NCBI GenBank assembly: GCA_003244105.1 | Contig: QHBK01000002.1 | Coordinates: 116,110 to 180,109, forward strand | Reading direction: 5' to 3' | Length of the DNA stretch: 64,000 bases | Source: Candidatus Eremiobacter antarcticus | Lineage (GTDB): Bacteria; Vulcanimicrobiota; Vulcanimicrobiia; Eremiobacterales; Eremiobacteraceae | In this document: positions 43,420-51,935 of the stretch, piece by piece | How the letters are laid out: every line of letters begins with the position of its first letter | Position numbering within the stretch: position 1 is the first letter of the stretch | Program-made: the position numbers and the translations under genes | The notes under the pieces: model-generated | The model's database searches: none | What the model was told of the DNA's origin: nothing | The model's input: the letters and a program-made list of their open reading frames with translations, nothing else

Positions 43420-44598
43420 TCATGCACGTTCCGCAGCAACGTGGCGGAAAGCGCCGGCGATGGCGATATGCGCATGCACGTATGACAGCGTGCTCTCCGC
43501 GCCCATATTCGGATTGACGCCGCCGCGTCTCAACCCGTCGCGGCAGCCTCCTTGCGCGACCTCAGCGACGACGAGCCCTTCAGAGTTGAGCCCGAGAAAC
43601 CAGCCAAACGCTTCCAGCGCCTTGGTGCGATACGCGGCGTCTCCGGTCAGCCGCGCTGCCGCAAGCCACGCGTCCACCATGCCGCACGCCTCGATCGGCT
43701 GCTGATCGTACACGGCGCGCCGGCCGCCTCGCACGTACCAACCTTCGTTCCCAATGGGCAAGAACATATCGCGCTCGTGGGTCACCGAGGCGAGGAACCG
43801 CAGGGCTTGCATGCCGAGATTGGATGCGCACGCATCTGCGGTCACTGTGGCAGCGCGTATCAGCGCTTCTGCCGGCCGGGCGTTTCCCCATGTCAGCTGC
43901 GGCTCCCACCACTGCCAGTGGGGAGCGGCGTTCTCTTGGAACTCAAGCGCCAGCCGGCTGCATTGCCGGCGCAACGCCGACAGTGCAGAGGCTTGCAAAC
44001 CGGCGTCGCAATCATCGCCGGCGGGGGGGAAAAGCGCTCCCTTGTGCGGATCCGCTGCCGCCGCCAGCCCGAGGACCGCGTAGGAGCGCGGTCGCAGCCA
44101 GCGCATTCCGTCCACGTGTTTCAGCGCTGCACCGAGAAGCCCACGCGACCGTTCTCGCCACTCCGCTACCGGCGCGCATCGCGACGCGACACCACAAGCC
44201 CAGACCGCGCGCCCGAAGCAGTCTTCAGAGCCGATGTCGTCGGTGAATGCTCCTTGCTCGTCCATCAGATTATGGAAGAGCCCATCGCCGCGCTGGCTGA
44301 GTTCCAGAAATTTCAGCGCGGCCTCTCCGACGATTCGAGCATCCTGCGATCCAGGGCGCAAGTGCAAGGCGAGCGCGCTTGCGAGAAACGCGCGCGCATT
44401 GTCATCGACGCAATAGCCGAACGACAAGTCGGGTTTCTCCCCAATCGCGAATTGCACCATGCCAAAGCGGTCGAGCATCGCACGACAGTGGGAGAAGGAC
44501 GGCGCTTGCGCCTTGAGCGCGGAACTCAGAGCCACAGCGCCAGCCGCCGACCCGTCGGCTGATGAAGCGCCGGCGCGCCGGTGTCGAGAGGTGTTCAA
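43420..44598 (-). CDS. six-hairpin glycosidase-like protein
   Basis: A 392-residue protein without export signal. Its spaced motifs (GYCVDDNARAF, LFHNLMDEQGAF, EDCFGRAVWACGV, WWEPQLTWGNARPAEALI, CGMVDAWLAAARLTGD, GAESTLSYVHAHIAIA) suggest an (alpha/alpha)6 barrel like those of glucosidases, phosphorylases or epimerases. The DDNAR and GAEST blocks recur in proteins encoded beside GT4 glycosyltransferases, as here, where a 7-base gap links the two. A role in making or turning over a mannose- or glucose-based oligosaccharide is inferred; no catalytic pair can be named with confidence. Confidence 0.7.
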   Translation of the reverse strand: MNTSRHRRAGASSADGSAAGAVALSSALKAQAPSFSHCRAMLDRFGMVQFAIGEKPDLSFGYCVDDNARAFLASALALHLRPGSQDARIVGEAALKFLELSQRGDGLFHNLMDEQGAFTDDIGSEDCFGRAVWACGVASRCAPVAEWRERSRGLLGAALKHVDGMRWLRPRSYAVLGLAAAADPHKGALFPPAGDDCDAGLQASALSALRRQCSRLALEFQENAAPHWQWWEPQLTWGNARPAEALIRAATVTADACASNLGMQALRFLASVTHERDMFLPIGNEGWYVRGGRRAVYDQQPIEACGMVDAWLAAARLTGDAAYRTKALEAFGWFLGLNSEGLVVAEVAQGGCRDGLRRGGVNPNMGAESTLSYVHAHIAIAGAFRHVAAERA

Positions 44599-44605
44599 AC
44601 GAGTC

Positions 44606-45925
44606 TTACTTGCTGCTGGAAGTCTCGCTCAACGAGGCCGCAAGTGAGGATGTCTGCCGTTGGAGCGCTTCGCCCCAGAGCTTTGAGGCGGCGCTTTCCA
44701 GAGTGCTCAGTTGATGGGCGCGCGCAGTCTCCCGGCGCAACATCGCATCGCAGAACACGTCTTCGTAGGCGCGCGCGACCTTCGGCCAGCTCATGCTGCG
44801 CCCGTAACGGTAGGCCGCTGTCTCGAGCGAAGCGCGCGCGTGGGCATCGCCCAGGACGGCATTGACCGCGGACGATAGGCTGCGAGCGTCTCTGAAAGGC
44901 ACGGTGATGCCGCGGCCGTCTGCCAGCAGCTCTTTGGCATAGATCGATTCGGTTGCGATGACCACCCGGCCGCACGCGACGGCGTAGGACAGCGTGCCGC
45001 TCACGATCTGATCGGGATCAAGGGAGGGCGAGAGGTAGATGTCGGTGGCTTCGAGATAGCCGACGACCTCGTCGTCCTGCATGTAGTGATCTTGGAAGGT
45101 GACCCGCTCGCGCAAGCCCAGTTCGTCGACACGGTCGAGCAGCGATTGGCGGTAGCTTTCTCCTTCGTGCTTGCGCACCTCGGGGTGGGTTTCGCCCAGC
45201 AGCAAATAGTGAGCGTCGGGGTGACGGCGGAAGATCTCCGGCAACGCCTCGATGACGTATTCGATTCCTTTGCCTCTGCTCAGCAGACCGAAGGTCGCGA
45301 GCACGGTCTTGTTCTCCAATCCGAGCCGCCGTTTGAAATGGTGACTGCGGCGCAACGGCACGTCAGGCACTCCGTGCAACACCACTTCGACCTTGCGCGA
45401 GTCGATGCCGTAGCGCTCTTCCAAGATACGCCGGCCGGCGTATGCCAGGACGATGACGGCGTCGCTTCGGTTGCACAACTCGCGAGTGACGAAACGCATA
45501 CGCGCGTCCGGATTCGGCAGCGTGGTATGCATCGTGAGGATCACGGGTTTACGGAGTTCGCCCAGAAAGTCGAGTAAATAGTCGCCGCGGTCGCCACCGA
45601 AAAGCCCGTACTCGTGCTGGATGTTGATCACGTGCGCAGGATGTTCGTTCGCGAGGCGGGCCGCCTTCAGGTACGATTGGCGATCATCGCGACAGATCTC
45701 GCCGCATACGAAAGGAGCATAGCGGTACGATTTCCCTGGATCGTTGATCGCGATGACATCGCTGCGGGCGCTGTCTAGACCATCATAAGCCGCGCGGATG
45801 TCCTCGGTGAAGGTCGCGATGCCGCACTCCCGGGGCGGATAGGAACCCACAAATAGAACGTCCGGCTGACGCACCGAACCGAGGTTAGCGCGAAAGAGAA
45901 GCTTAGAGAGCGTTGCTCCTTGCAT
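44606..45925 (-). CDS. family 4 glycosyltransferase
   Basis: A 439-residue GT-B retaining glycosyltransferase. The N-terminal domain has VGSYPPRECGIATFTEDI and NIQHEYGLFGGDRG; the C-terminal domain has ATFGLLSRGKGIEYVIEALP and the EX7E-like SPSLDPDQIVSGTLSYAVACGRVV region. The donor is probably a nucleotide-linked hexose. A strong sigma70 promoter with extended -10 lies about 90 bases upstream, so this gene leads the transcript containing the glycosidase-like gene. A Ser/Thr-rich tail ends the protein. Confidence 0.85.
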   Translation of the reverse strand: MQGATLSKLLFRANLGSVRQPDVLFVGSYPPRECGIATFTEDIRAAYDGLDSARSDVIAINDPGKSYRYAPFVCGEICRDDRQSYLKAARLANEHPAHVINIQHEYGLFGGDRGDYLLDFLGELRKPVILTMHTTLPNPDARMRFVTRELCNRSDAVIVLAYAGRRILEERYGIDSRKVEVVLHGVPDVPLRRSHHFKRRLGLENKTVLATFGLLSRGKGIEYVIEALPEIFRRHPDAHYLLLGETHPEVRKHEGESYRQSLLDRVDELGLRERVTFQDHYMQDDEVVGYLEATDIYLSPSLDPDQIVSGTLSYAVACGRVVIATESIYAKELLADGRGITVPFRDARSLSSAVNAVLGDAHARASLETAAYRYGRSMSWPKVARAYEDVFCDAMLRRETARAHQLSTLESAASKLWGEALQRQTSSLAASLSETSSSK

Positions 45926-46012
45926 GTATCTGATGTACCTGTCTTACTGAAGTTAGGCGGAGGCGTTCTTCAAGCTCAAGCCGCTGAGGCTTGGCGTTGG
46001 GCCTTTTGTTGC

Positions 46013-46040
46013 ATTATACCACAGCCAAGCGAGTTACCAA
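46013..46040 (-). promoter_or_regulatory. sigma70-type promoter with extended -10
   Basis: On the minus strand TTGGTA (46040-46035) and TATAAT (46018-46013) are separated by 16 bases, with TGG directly before the -10 (TGnTATAAT). This is a near-consensus vegetative promoter, conspicuous in such GC-rich DNA. It would start transcription near 46006 and give an approximately 80-base leader for the glycosyltransferase gene. That leader contains a CAAGCC-TCAGC-GGCTTG hairpin. Confidence 0.75.
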
Positions 46041-46114
46041 ACTGCCTACATCTTAGGGACAGCGTTCCAACTTTGGTACGTTCGTGTCCCCACTTCGACG
46101 CGCCGGGTCGTCAG

Positions 46115-47155
46115 TCAGGCTCCGATTCTCTCTCCCCGCCCCACAACAGAACCCGGATGAACGGTGGCTCCGGGGTCCACGGCTACGTCGAGGCCCAAAA
46201 TCGCGTCCCGCACCGACGCTCCGCAACCCACTCGGCAATTCGGCCAGAGAATGCTGGCTGAAATCGTGGCATCGCGTCCGATTCGACATCCGTCATAGAG
46301 CACGCTGTAAGGCTCGATTTTTGCGCCTTGCTCGATTTCCACGTCGTTGCCCAAGTAAATCGGACCAGTGGCTGAGACGTCGGCGCTTGCGGCCGACCCG
46401 TCGGAACTCCAGACCTTCTTGCGGATCTCGCGGCCCAACGGACGTTCGAACGTTCCGTCGAGGATGTCGCGGTGCGCCTGCATATACGTCTGCGGACGAC
46501 CCACGTCGATCCAATAGTCCCGGGTCGAGACGGCGTAGACGCGATCCGTCTCGGCGATGAGCCTGGGAAACGTCTCGCGCTCGATGGACACCCGCTGATC
46601 GGATGGGATGGCGTCGAGCGCTTCAGGCTCGAGCACGTACGTGCCGGCGTTGATGTCGCAGGCCGTGGTCTCGTTCGGTTTGGGCTTTTCGATGAACCGG
46701 CAGATCTTGCCGTCTTCATTCGTTTCGACGACGCCGAACTGGCTCGGATCTTCCACCCTGCGCGTGTGAATCGTCGCGATCGCGGCGTGCGCGCGGTGCG
46801 CGTCTCGCAAACCCACCAGGTCCACGCCTGTCAGGATGTCGCCGTTGCACACGTAGAACGTGCCCGTCAGTTTGTCGGCGGCGTTCTTCACCGCGCCGGC
46901 AGTGCCGAGCGGTTCCTCTTCAAACGCGTAGTGCAGCCGCACGCCGTGTTCGCTGCCGTCGCCGAAGTGGGCCTCGATCGCTTCCGGGAGATAACAACAA
47001 GAGAGGATGACTTCGTCGACCCCGGCGGCGCGCAGGCGCTCGATGATCCAGCCGATGAAAGGCCGGCCGAGCAACGGCGCCATCGGCTTAGGGATGGCAT
47101 AGGTCAAAGGCCGCAAGCGTGTGCCCTCACCACCGACCAAGACGACTGCTTGCAT
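46115..47155 (-). CDS. mannose-1-phosphate guanylyltransferase-like protein
   Basis: A 346-residue NTP-transferase: VVLVGGEGTRLRPLTYAIPKPMAPLLGRPF carries the nucleotide motif and catalytic Lys, EEPLGTAGAVKNA and VCNGDIL the active site, and FIEKPKP a substrate loop. The C-terminal third is a left-handed beta-helix (GPIYLGNDVEIEQGAKI onward). It resembles archaeal/bacterial GDP-mannose pyrophosphorylases of the eIF2B-related type. It shares its design with the protein at 34293-35312. It lies downstream of two tRNA genes on the same strand. Confidence 0.87.
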   Translation of the reverse strand: MQAVVLVGGEGTRLRPLTYAIPKPMAPLLGRPFIGWIIERLRAAGVDEVILSCCYLPEAIEAHFGDGSEHGVRLHYAFEEEPLGTAGAVKNAADKLTGTFYVCNGDILTGVDLVGLRDAHRAHAAIATIHTRRVEDPSQFGVVETNEDGKICRFIEKPKPNETTACDINAGTYVLEPEALDAIPSDQRVSIERETFPRLIAETDRVYAVSTRDYWIDVGRPQTYMQAHRDILDGTFERPLGREIRKKVWSSDGSAASADVSATGPIYLGNDVEIEQGAKIEPYSVLYDGCRIGRDATISASILWPNCRVGCGASVRDAILGLDVAVDPGATVHPGSVVGRGERIGA

Positions 47156-47258
47156 GGCGCAAGGGATTCGGATGGCGGGCGCTCACGCCATTCTTTTATG
47201 AGGAGCCATCGTCTTCGGGGCGCGCGCTGCAAACTATTTCAGCCGACAAGCAAAAGAT

Positions 47259-47271
47259 ACAGGCCTCCTGT
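47259..47271 (-). terminator. possible small terminator after tRNA-Glu
   Basis: ACAGG-AGG-CCTGT forms a 5-base-pair stem with a 3-base loop and is followed on the minus strand by ATCTTTT. It lies about 30 bases downstream of tRNA-Glu. The stem is short, so support is modest. The rest of 47156-47299 shows nothing definite. Confidence 0.35.
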
Positions 47272-47299
47272 GAAAGCCGGTCGAGTCGGACGCGCAGCG

Positions 47300-47375
47300 T
47301 GGTAGCCCCAAGGGAATTCGAATCCCTGTCTCCGCCTTGAGAGGGCGGCGTCCTAGGCCTCTAGACGATGGGGCC
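47300..47375 (-). tRNA. tRNA-Glu (anticodon CTC)
   Basis: A complete 76-base cloverleaf with encoded CCA. Acceptor arms are GGCCCCA and TGGGGCT (first pair G-U), discriminator A. The anticodon stem CCGCC/GGCGG closes loop CTCTCAA, giving anticodon CTC for GAG codons. The T arm is AGGGA-TTCGAAT-TCCCT. Confidence 0.95.
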
Positions 47376-47430
47376 GCGCAGCCATGCGTGCAAGAAATCG
47401 ATTGAGACTTGCAGCCGGCGATCTGAGGAC

Positions 47431-47504
47431 TGGCTGCCAGGGAAGGATTCGAACCCTCACACGCAGGTTCAGAGCCTGCTGTCCTACCATTAGACGACCT
47501 GGCA
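47431..47504 (-). tRNA. tRNA-Gln (anticodon CTG)
   Basis: A complete 74-base cloverleaf with encoded CCA. Acceptor TGCCAGG pairs fully with CCTGGCA, discriminator G. Anticodon stem GCAGG/CCTGC closes loop CTCTGAA, giving CTG for CAG codons. The T arm GAGGG/CCTTC has one G-U pair. It is 55 bases upstream of tRNA-Glu on the same strand, so both are probably cut from one transcript. The 85 bases between it and dapD must hold the divergent promoters. Confidence 0.95.
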
Positions 47505-47589
47505 ATTCGACGCTCGAACTGCGGTGAGCCGCAGCGCGCCTTCCTTAGACGCCGCGGGTCGCCATCCCTGATGCGCCGAAGCGGCCGCC

Positions 47590-48417
47590 GTGGCGACAGA
47601 CGACGCGACGCTCGAGCTGCTGATCCGCGCGGCGTATTCGGACAAAGGCCGCCTCCATGATCCGTCGGTCGCCTCTGCGGTCGAGGAAGTCATCGCGGCG
47701 CTGGACAGCGGTGACAAACGCGTCGCCCAGTGCGAGGCTGGCACCTGGATCGTGCATGATTGGATCCAGCAGGCCATTTTGCTCTACTTCTCCCTGCATG
47801 ACGCAGCCGCAAGCGAAGCCGGCCCCATGAGCTTTTGGGATAAGATACCCATGAAGAGGAGCTGGCGCCACAGCGGCGTGCGCGTCGTGCCACCGGGTGT
47901 CGCTCGCTACGGCAGTTATCTGGCGCCCGGCGTCGTCCTTATGCCGGCGTTCGTCAACATCGGCGCGCGCGTGGGCGAAGGGACCATGATCGATACGTGG
48001 GCGACCGTGGGCAGCTGCGCGCAGATCGGAGCGGGTGTACACCTCTCCGGCGGTGTCGGCATCGGCGGCGTCTTGGAGCCGCCGAGCGCACGGCCCGTCA
48101 TCGTCGAGGACGGAGCGTTCGTGGGCTCACGCTGCGTCATCGTGGAAGGCGTCATCGTGGAACGCGATGCCGTGCTTGCGGCCGGCGTCGTGCTGACCGC
48201 TTCCACCCCCATCGTCGACGTCACGCAAACGAAGGCACGCACCCAGCGGGGCAGAGTGCCGGCGCACGCGGTGGTGATTCCCGGCGTGCAGCCCAAGGAG
48301 TATCCGGCCGGCACCTATCAGACGCCGTGCGCGCTCGTCATCGGCCAGCGGTCTGAATCGACGGATCGCAAGACGTCGCTCAACGCTGCGCTGCACGAGC
48401 ACGGCCTCAGCGTCTAA
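47590..48417 (+). CDS. dapD: tetrahydrodipicolinate N-succinyltransferase
   Basis: Third step of the succinylase lysine branch: tetrahydrodipicolinate plus succinyl-CoA. The 275 residues have the N-terminal helical part (LHDWI-like VHDWIQQAILLYF), the MSFWDKIP motif, then a left-handed beta-helix of hexapeptide repeats (PAFVNIGARVGEGTMIDTWATVGSCAQIG). GTG start with no strong Shine-Dalgarno. It is followed after 13 bases by an aminotransferase that fits the next pathway step. Confidence 0.94.
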   Translation: MATDDATLELLIRAAYSDKGRLHDPSVASAVEEVIAALDSGDKRVAQCEAGTWIVHDWIQQAILLYFSLHDAAASEAGPMSFWDKIPMKRSWRHSGVRVVPPGVARYGSYLAPGVVLMPAFVNIGARVGEGTMIDTWATVGSCAQIGAGVHLSGGVGIGGVLEPPSARPVIVEDGAFVGSRCVIVEGVIVERDAVLAAGVVLTASTPIVDVTQTKARTQRGRVPAHAVVIPGVQPKEYPAGTYQTPCALVIGQRSESTDRKTSLNAALHEHGLSV

Positions 48418-48430
48418 GACGGCCGTTCGC

Positions 48431-49564
48431 ATGAACTCGAAGATCGCTTCGCTCCCGCCGTCACCGATTCGCTTGATGCACGATCGCAAGCGATCGTCGT
48501 CGATCGACTTGGGCCTCGGCCAGCCGACGTTGCTGCCCGACCCCGCTCCTTTCGATGCGGCGAACGAATGGGTCCGTGTGCACGGCTGCCCGTACGCGCC
48601 CAACGCGGGCTTGCCGGAATTGCGCGAGAACATCGCGAGCATTTACGGCGGACCCTTTTGCGGCAGCCGCGAAAACGTCTGCGTCACCTCGGGGTCGCAA
48701 GAAGCGATCTACCTGACCATCAAGACGCTGCTCGAACCCGGTCGGGATGAAGTGCTCATCACCGACCCGGGTTATCTCTCGTATCAGCGCTGCTGCGACA
48801 TCGAGGGTGTGAACTGCCGCAGCGTGCGTCTGTCCCCCGAGGACGGCTTTTCGGTGAAGGCGGACGATCTGCTGGCGGCGCTCACGCCCGCCACGCGAAT
48901 GATCATGTTGGGTTCGCCTGCCAATCCCACCGGAAGCGTGATCGCTGAACCGGAGATGCAGCGCCTGTCGGGCGCTCTGCTTCAGCGCGCCGGACCTCCT
49001 GTGTTCGTGGCCGTCGACGAAGTCTACCGGGAGCTTTCGTTCCAGCCGGGCGCGTACCGGTCGCTGCTCGAGCTGTATCCTCATACGCTGGCCTTTCAAA
49101 GCCTTTCGAAATCGTGCGCGCTCACCGGACTGCGAGTTGGGTTCTTGATCGGCCCACCGGATGCGGTCGCCGCCGTCACCCGCACGCACGCGCTGCTCAT
49201 GCTGGCGGTCAACACGCATGCGCAGGAGGTCGCGCTTGCGATCACTCGGGAGCCCGAACGGTTGAGCGCGCATCATGGTTGGTACCGCCGGCAGCTCGAT
49301 CTGCTGCACACGCTCGCGCGAGACCATCAGCTGCAGATCGTGGATCCACAAGGAGCGTTCTTTTGCATGCTGCGGCTGCCGGATCGGTTTGCATCGTCCG
49401 AGCTGGCTGCCGAGGAGCTGCTGGAGAGCCATGACGTCGTGACGGTGCCCGGCAGCGTGTTCGGAAGTTGCGGGGAAGGCTTCTTGCGCATCACCTGGGC
49501 GGCGCACCCTGCCGATCTGACCGAAGGCTTTCAGCGCATCGCGCGATTCTTCGCACGCGCGTGA
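48431..49564 (+). CDS. class I/II aminotransferase, probable succinyl-DAP aminotransferase
   Basis: A 377-residue fold-type I PLP enzyme: VTSGSQEAIYLTIKTLL, LGSPANPTGSV, the PLP Asp in VAVDEVYRELSF and the Schiff-base Lys in QSLSKSCALTGLRVGFL. The family covers many amino donors, but its place directly after dapD makes N-succinyl-LL-diaminopimelate:glutamate aminotransferase (DapC) the best reading. dapE and dapF are not in the window. Confidence 0.82.
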   Translation: MNSKIASLPPSPIRLMHDRKRSSSIDLGLGQPTLLPDPAPFDAANEWVRVHGCPYAPNAGLPELRENIASIYGGPFCGSRENVCVTSGSQEAIYLTIKTLLEPGRDEVLITDPGYLSYQRCCDIEGVNCRSVRLSPEDGFSVKADDLLAALTPATRMIMLGSPANPTGSVIAEPEMQRLSGALLQRAGPPVFVAVDEVYRELSFQPGAYRSLLELYPHTLAFQSLSKSCALTGLRVGFLIGPPDAVAAVTRTHALLMLAVNTHAQEVALAITREPERLSAHHGWYRRQLDLLHTLARDHQLQIVDPQGAFFCMLRLPDRFASSELAAEELLESHDVVTVPGSVFGSCGEGFLRITWAAHPADLTEGFQRIARFFARA

Positions 49565-49586
49565 GGAGTGGTGCTTCGTTTTTTCG

Positions 49587-49988
49587 ATGACCTGGCTCGT
49601 TCCGCGGCTTCCTGTCTTGATCGCTGCTCTTTGCTTGGCCGGACTTTACGTGTCCATACACATGCTGGCCAAGCAGCGGGCCGCACAGCGCGGCGAACTG
49701 ACGGAACCAAGCGTCGTGCAGACGCCGAGAGCGCGCGTCGCCGGCTTTTCGAACGCCTTGTTCGGGATCGCCTACTACAGCCTTATGCTGGTCGCAGCCG
49801 CGCTGCTGCAGGCCCCCCTTGTCGCCGCCGCCGCGCTGGCCGCGGCCTGTCTCGCGGCTGCCTTTTCTTTGTACTTAGCGTACAGCTTGCTCTTCGTCAC
49901 GCGCATGAGCTGTGCATATTGCTGGACGGGCCACGTCATCAACTGGCTGCTGTTGGCGGCTCTGATCGTTCGCCGGGCTGCGCTCTAG
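49587..49988 (+). CDS. VKOR-family membrane protein
   Basis: A 133-residue protein with four hydrophobic helices. SNALFGIAYYSLML and the CAYCWTGH motif (CxxC at the start of the last helix) match the vitamin K epoxide reductase family, which reoxidises DsbA-like disulfide catalysts using quinone. The two loop cysteines normally found between helices 1 and 2 are absent: the region reads EPSVVQTPRARVAG. It may therefore be a reduced form or work with another thiol protein. No DsbA gene is adjacent. ATG 49587 begins the first helix; ribosome-binding site not clear. Confidence 0.72.
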   Translation: MTWLVPRLPVLIAALCLAGLYVSIHMLAKQRAAQRGELTEPSVVQTPRARVAGFSNALFGIAYYSLMLVAAALLQAPLVAAAALAAACLAAAFSLYLAYSLLFVTRMSCAYCWTGHVINWLLLAALIVRRAAL

Positions 49989-50002
49989 GCTGACGATCAG
50001 CC
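49988..50002. terminator. weak convergent hairpin
   Basis: GGCTGA-CGA-TCAGCC forms a 6-base-pair stem spanning the ends of two convergent genes, the VKOR-like gene and the metalloprotease gene. It has no T-tract in either direction, so terminator function is uncertain. Confidence 0.3.
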
Positions 50003-50866
50003 CCGCATGCCGCGCGCGAACAGGTCGTCGACCAACGAGAACATCGGCTCGTCACGCGTGAGGAGGTCGAGCCGCGTCAGCGGCAGCCAGCTCGAGCGGT
50101 CGTCATTCACCTCGACATAGGCGCGCAGGCACTCCGCGAAGTATTCGTCCAGCCCGCTCGCAGCGTACGCGTTGACGAAGCCGGTCGCCGTCGCGAAGCG
50201 ATGCCGCACCGCTTCGTCCTCGAAGGAGTGATACGAACGGCGCTTCTTGGCCAGCACGGCATCGAGCGCATGCCCGAATTCGTGCGCAGCGGTCATCCGC
50301 AGCGCCTTGCTGCGCAGCAGCAAGAGCCGTTCTTCCAGCACAAACAGACCTGCCGGCGGCGCGGGCCAGCCATCGATGTCCGGCACCAGGCTTGAGACGC
50401 ATGGCGAGAATTCGGTGAAGCGCCGGCCCGCGGGCACGATGGCGATGCGCACTCCGCCGTTCACCGCCCGCTGCAGCGCTCGTTCACCGAAAGGCGCAAG
50501 CGCGCTGACCAACGCCTGCGGCGCAGGGCGGCCGAGCATCTCGCTTACGGCCCTTCGAGCGGCCGGCGCGGGCGCAGCGCGCGCCTTCGATGGCACGGCG
50601 CCGAACGGCTCCGACAAAAGCGCAACGTCCGAGCTGCGATACGCTCGCAGCAGCGGATTCTGAAGCCTGCGCAGTCCGCCGACCAGCCTTTCGAGCCGCT
50701 CGGGCGCGATGTTGGTGGCTGCGGCGGCTTTGCGCCGGCGCATGAGTCGAAGTCTGACTGACGAGAGCGCGGCTCGGGATTCTGCTTCGTCGCAGCGCTC
50801 CAATCGTGAGGTGTCCGGAGGATCGGTCAAGCTTACGAGGACAGCGCGATAGGCCGGCACCGGCAA
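49997..50866 (-). CDS. anthrax-lethal-factor-like zinc metalloprotease
   Basis: A 289-residue protein whose C-terminal half carries a gluzincin zinc site: HEFGH (His195, Glu196, His199) and, about 42 residues later, DEYFAECLRAY (Glu241/Glu245 as third ligand). HEFGHALD with YFAE spacing is characteristic of the ATLF (lethal factor C-terminal) family. The N-terminal half is basic and helical (about 1-110), with no signal peptide or membrane helix; it is not recognised. The start is uncertain: TTG 50866 or GTG 50860. It is last in a run of envelope genes, suggesting a housekeeping or developmental substrate rather than a toxin role, but this is inference. Confidence 0.7.
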   Translation of the reverse strand: MPVPAYRAVLVSLTDPPDTSRLERCDEAESRAALSSVRLRLMRRRKAAAATNIAPERLERLVGGLRRLQNPLLRAYRSSDVALLSEPFGAVPSKARAAPAPAARRAVSEMLGRPAPQALVSALAPFGERALQRAVNGGVRIAIVPAGRRFTEFSPCVSSLVPDIDGWPAPPAGLFVLEERLLLLRSKALRMTAAHEFGHALDAVLAKKRRSYHSFEDEAVRHRFATATGFVNAYAASGLDEYFAECLRAYVEVNDDRSSWLPLTRLDLLTRDEPMFSLVDDLFARGMRG

Positions 50867-50928
50867 ACTGTGGGCCAGCGCCGTGAACGCATCGCGTCCG
50901 GCGCAAGGCCAATGTGCGGATCGGCTCC

Positions 50929-51888
50929 CTAGTTGACGAGCGTTTGAGCGGGGACGAACACGATGCCCGCCGCTTGGATCTTGGGGATGAGCGAGGCCAG
51001 CGCCGCAGCCGTCGATTCGTTGGGGTGGCCGATCGCGATCGCGGTGCCCTTCTTGAGCGCGACGTCTCCAGCAGCGGTAAGCTGCCGCTCGACGTACGGC
51101 AGATCGGTGAAATTGTCCAAGAAGACATCCCGCGCTGCGGTGGGCACCCCCATGTCGCGTGCCAGTGATTCCCCAACCGTCGTCTGGCTCGTCATCGAAT
51201 CGATGAAGAAAAGCCGGTGTTGACGGAAGACGCCCAGCACGTCGCGCATGACCCGGGGGTCGCTGGTCGCTTTGCTCCCCATGTGGTTGTTGGCGCCCGG
51301 CATGCCGGGCAGCGATTCGATGTCGCTCTCCACCTGGGCTTTCACTTGATCGTCGTCCATCGCGGTCGTGATGACGCCCGGGCCGGGATGAGCCTGCGTT
51401 GATTCGGGCTCCATCGGAAGGTGCAGCATCACAGACTTGCCGGCGGCAACGGCTTCCTCGGCAATTTCCTGGCCGTGAGGCGTCTTGGGCAAGATGGACA
51501 GCGTGATCGGGATTGGGAGGGCGAGGAAGCGCCGGTCGCGTTCCAGGTTGTAACCGCAGTCGTCGATGATGACGGCGAGGCGAGGCGCGGACTTGATCGG
51601 CGAAGCACTCGATTCCGGCGCGGCGCTTCCCGCCGGTGAAGGTGTGCCCGTAGGAACGGCGGCCGGCTGAGGCGGCGTCTCAAGCACGGAAGGTGCAGGC
51701 GTGCGAGCGGCAGTGGCAACTCGTTTGTGGTGGCGCGTGGCCGTCAGGTAGCCTTGCATCTGCCGGTTGACCGCCACGATCCCGAAGACGATCAGAGCGA
51801 TGAAAGCGCCGGCGGCGACCAGCGGGAACGCGCCGCCCGGCGTGCGGATCTGTTTGCGCGACGCGCGGCGTCGCGACCGGCCGGGCAT
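50929..51888 (-). CDS. YibQ-like divergent polysaccharide deacetylase
   Basis: A 319-residue protein with an N-terminal membrane anchor (about residues 22-42: FPLVAAGAFIALIVFGIVAV), a Pro/Ala/Ser/Thr-rich spacer (about 60-100) and a periplasmic domain of the divergent polysaccharide deacetylase family (PF04748, DUF610). Landmarks are LAVIIDDCGY, ITLSILPKTPHG, VMLHLPMEP, NNHMGSKAT, FFIDSMTSQTTVG and AIAIGHP. Family members occur next to peptidoglycan hydrolase systems and may act on cell-wall glycans. It is separated from the preceding lipoprotein gene by 47 bases. Confidence 0.88.
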   Translation of the reverse strand: MPGRSRRRASRKQIRTPGGAFPLVAAGAFIALIVFGIVAVNRQMQGYLTATRHHKRVATAARTPAPSVLETPPQPAAVPTGTPSPAGSAAPESSASPIKSAPRLAVIIDDCGYNLERDRRFLALPIPITLSILPKTPHGQEIAEEAVAAGKSVMLHLPMEPESTQAHPGPGVITTAMDDDQVKAQVESDIESLPGMPGANNHMGSKATSDPRVMRDVLGVFRQHRLFFIDSMTSQTTVGESLARDMGVPTAARDVFLDNFTDLPYVERQLTAAGDVALKKGTAIAIGHPNESTAAALASLIPKIQAAGIVFVPAQTLVN

Positions 51889-51935
51889 GACTCAGCCCTT
51901 CGCAAGGACGAGGCGCGACCCTGTCCGCGCCGTCT

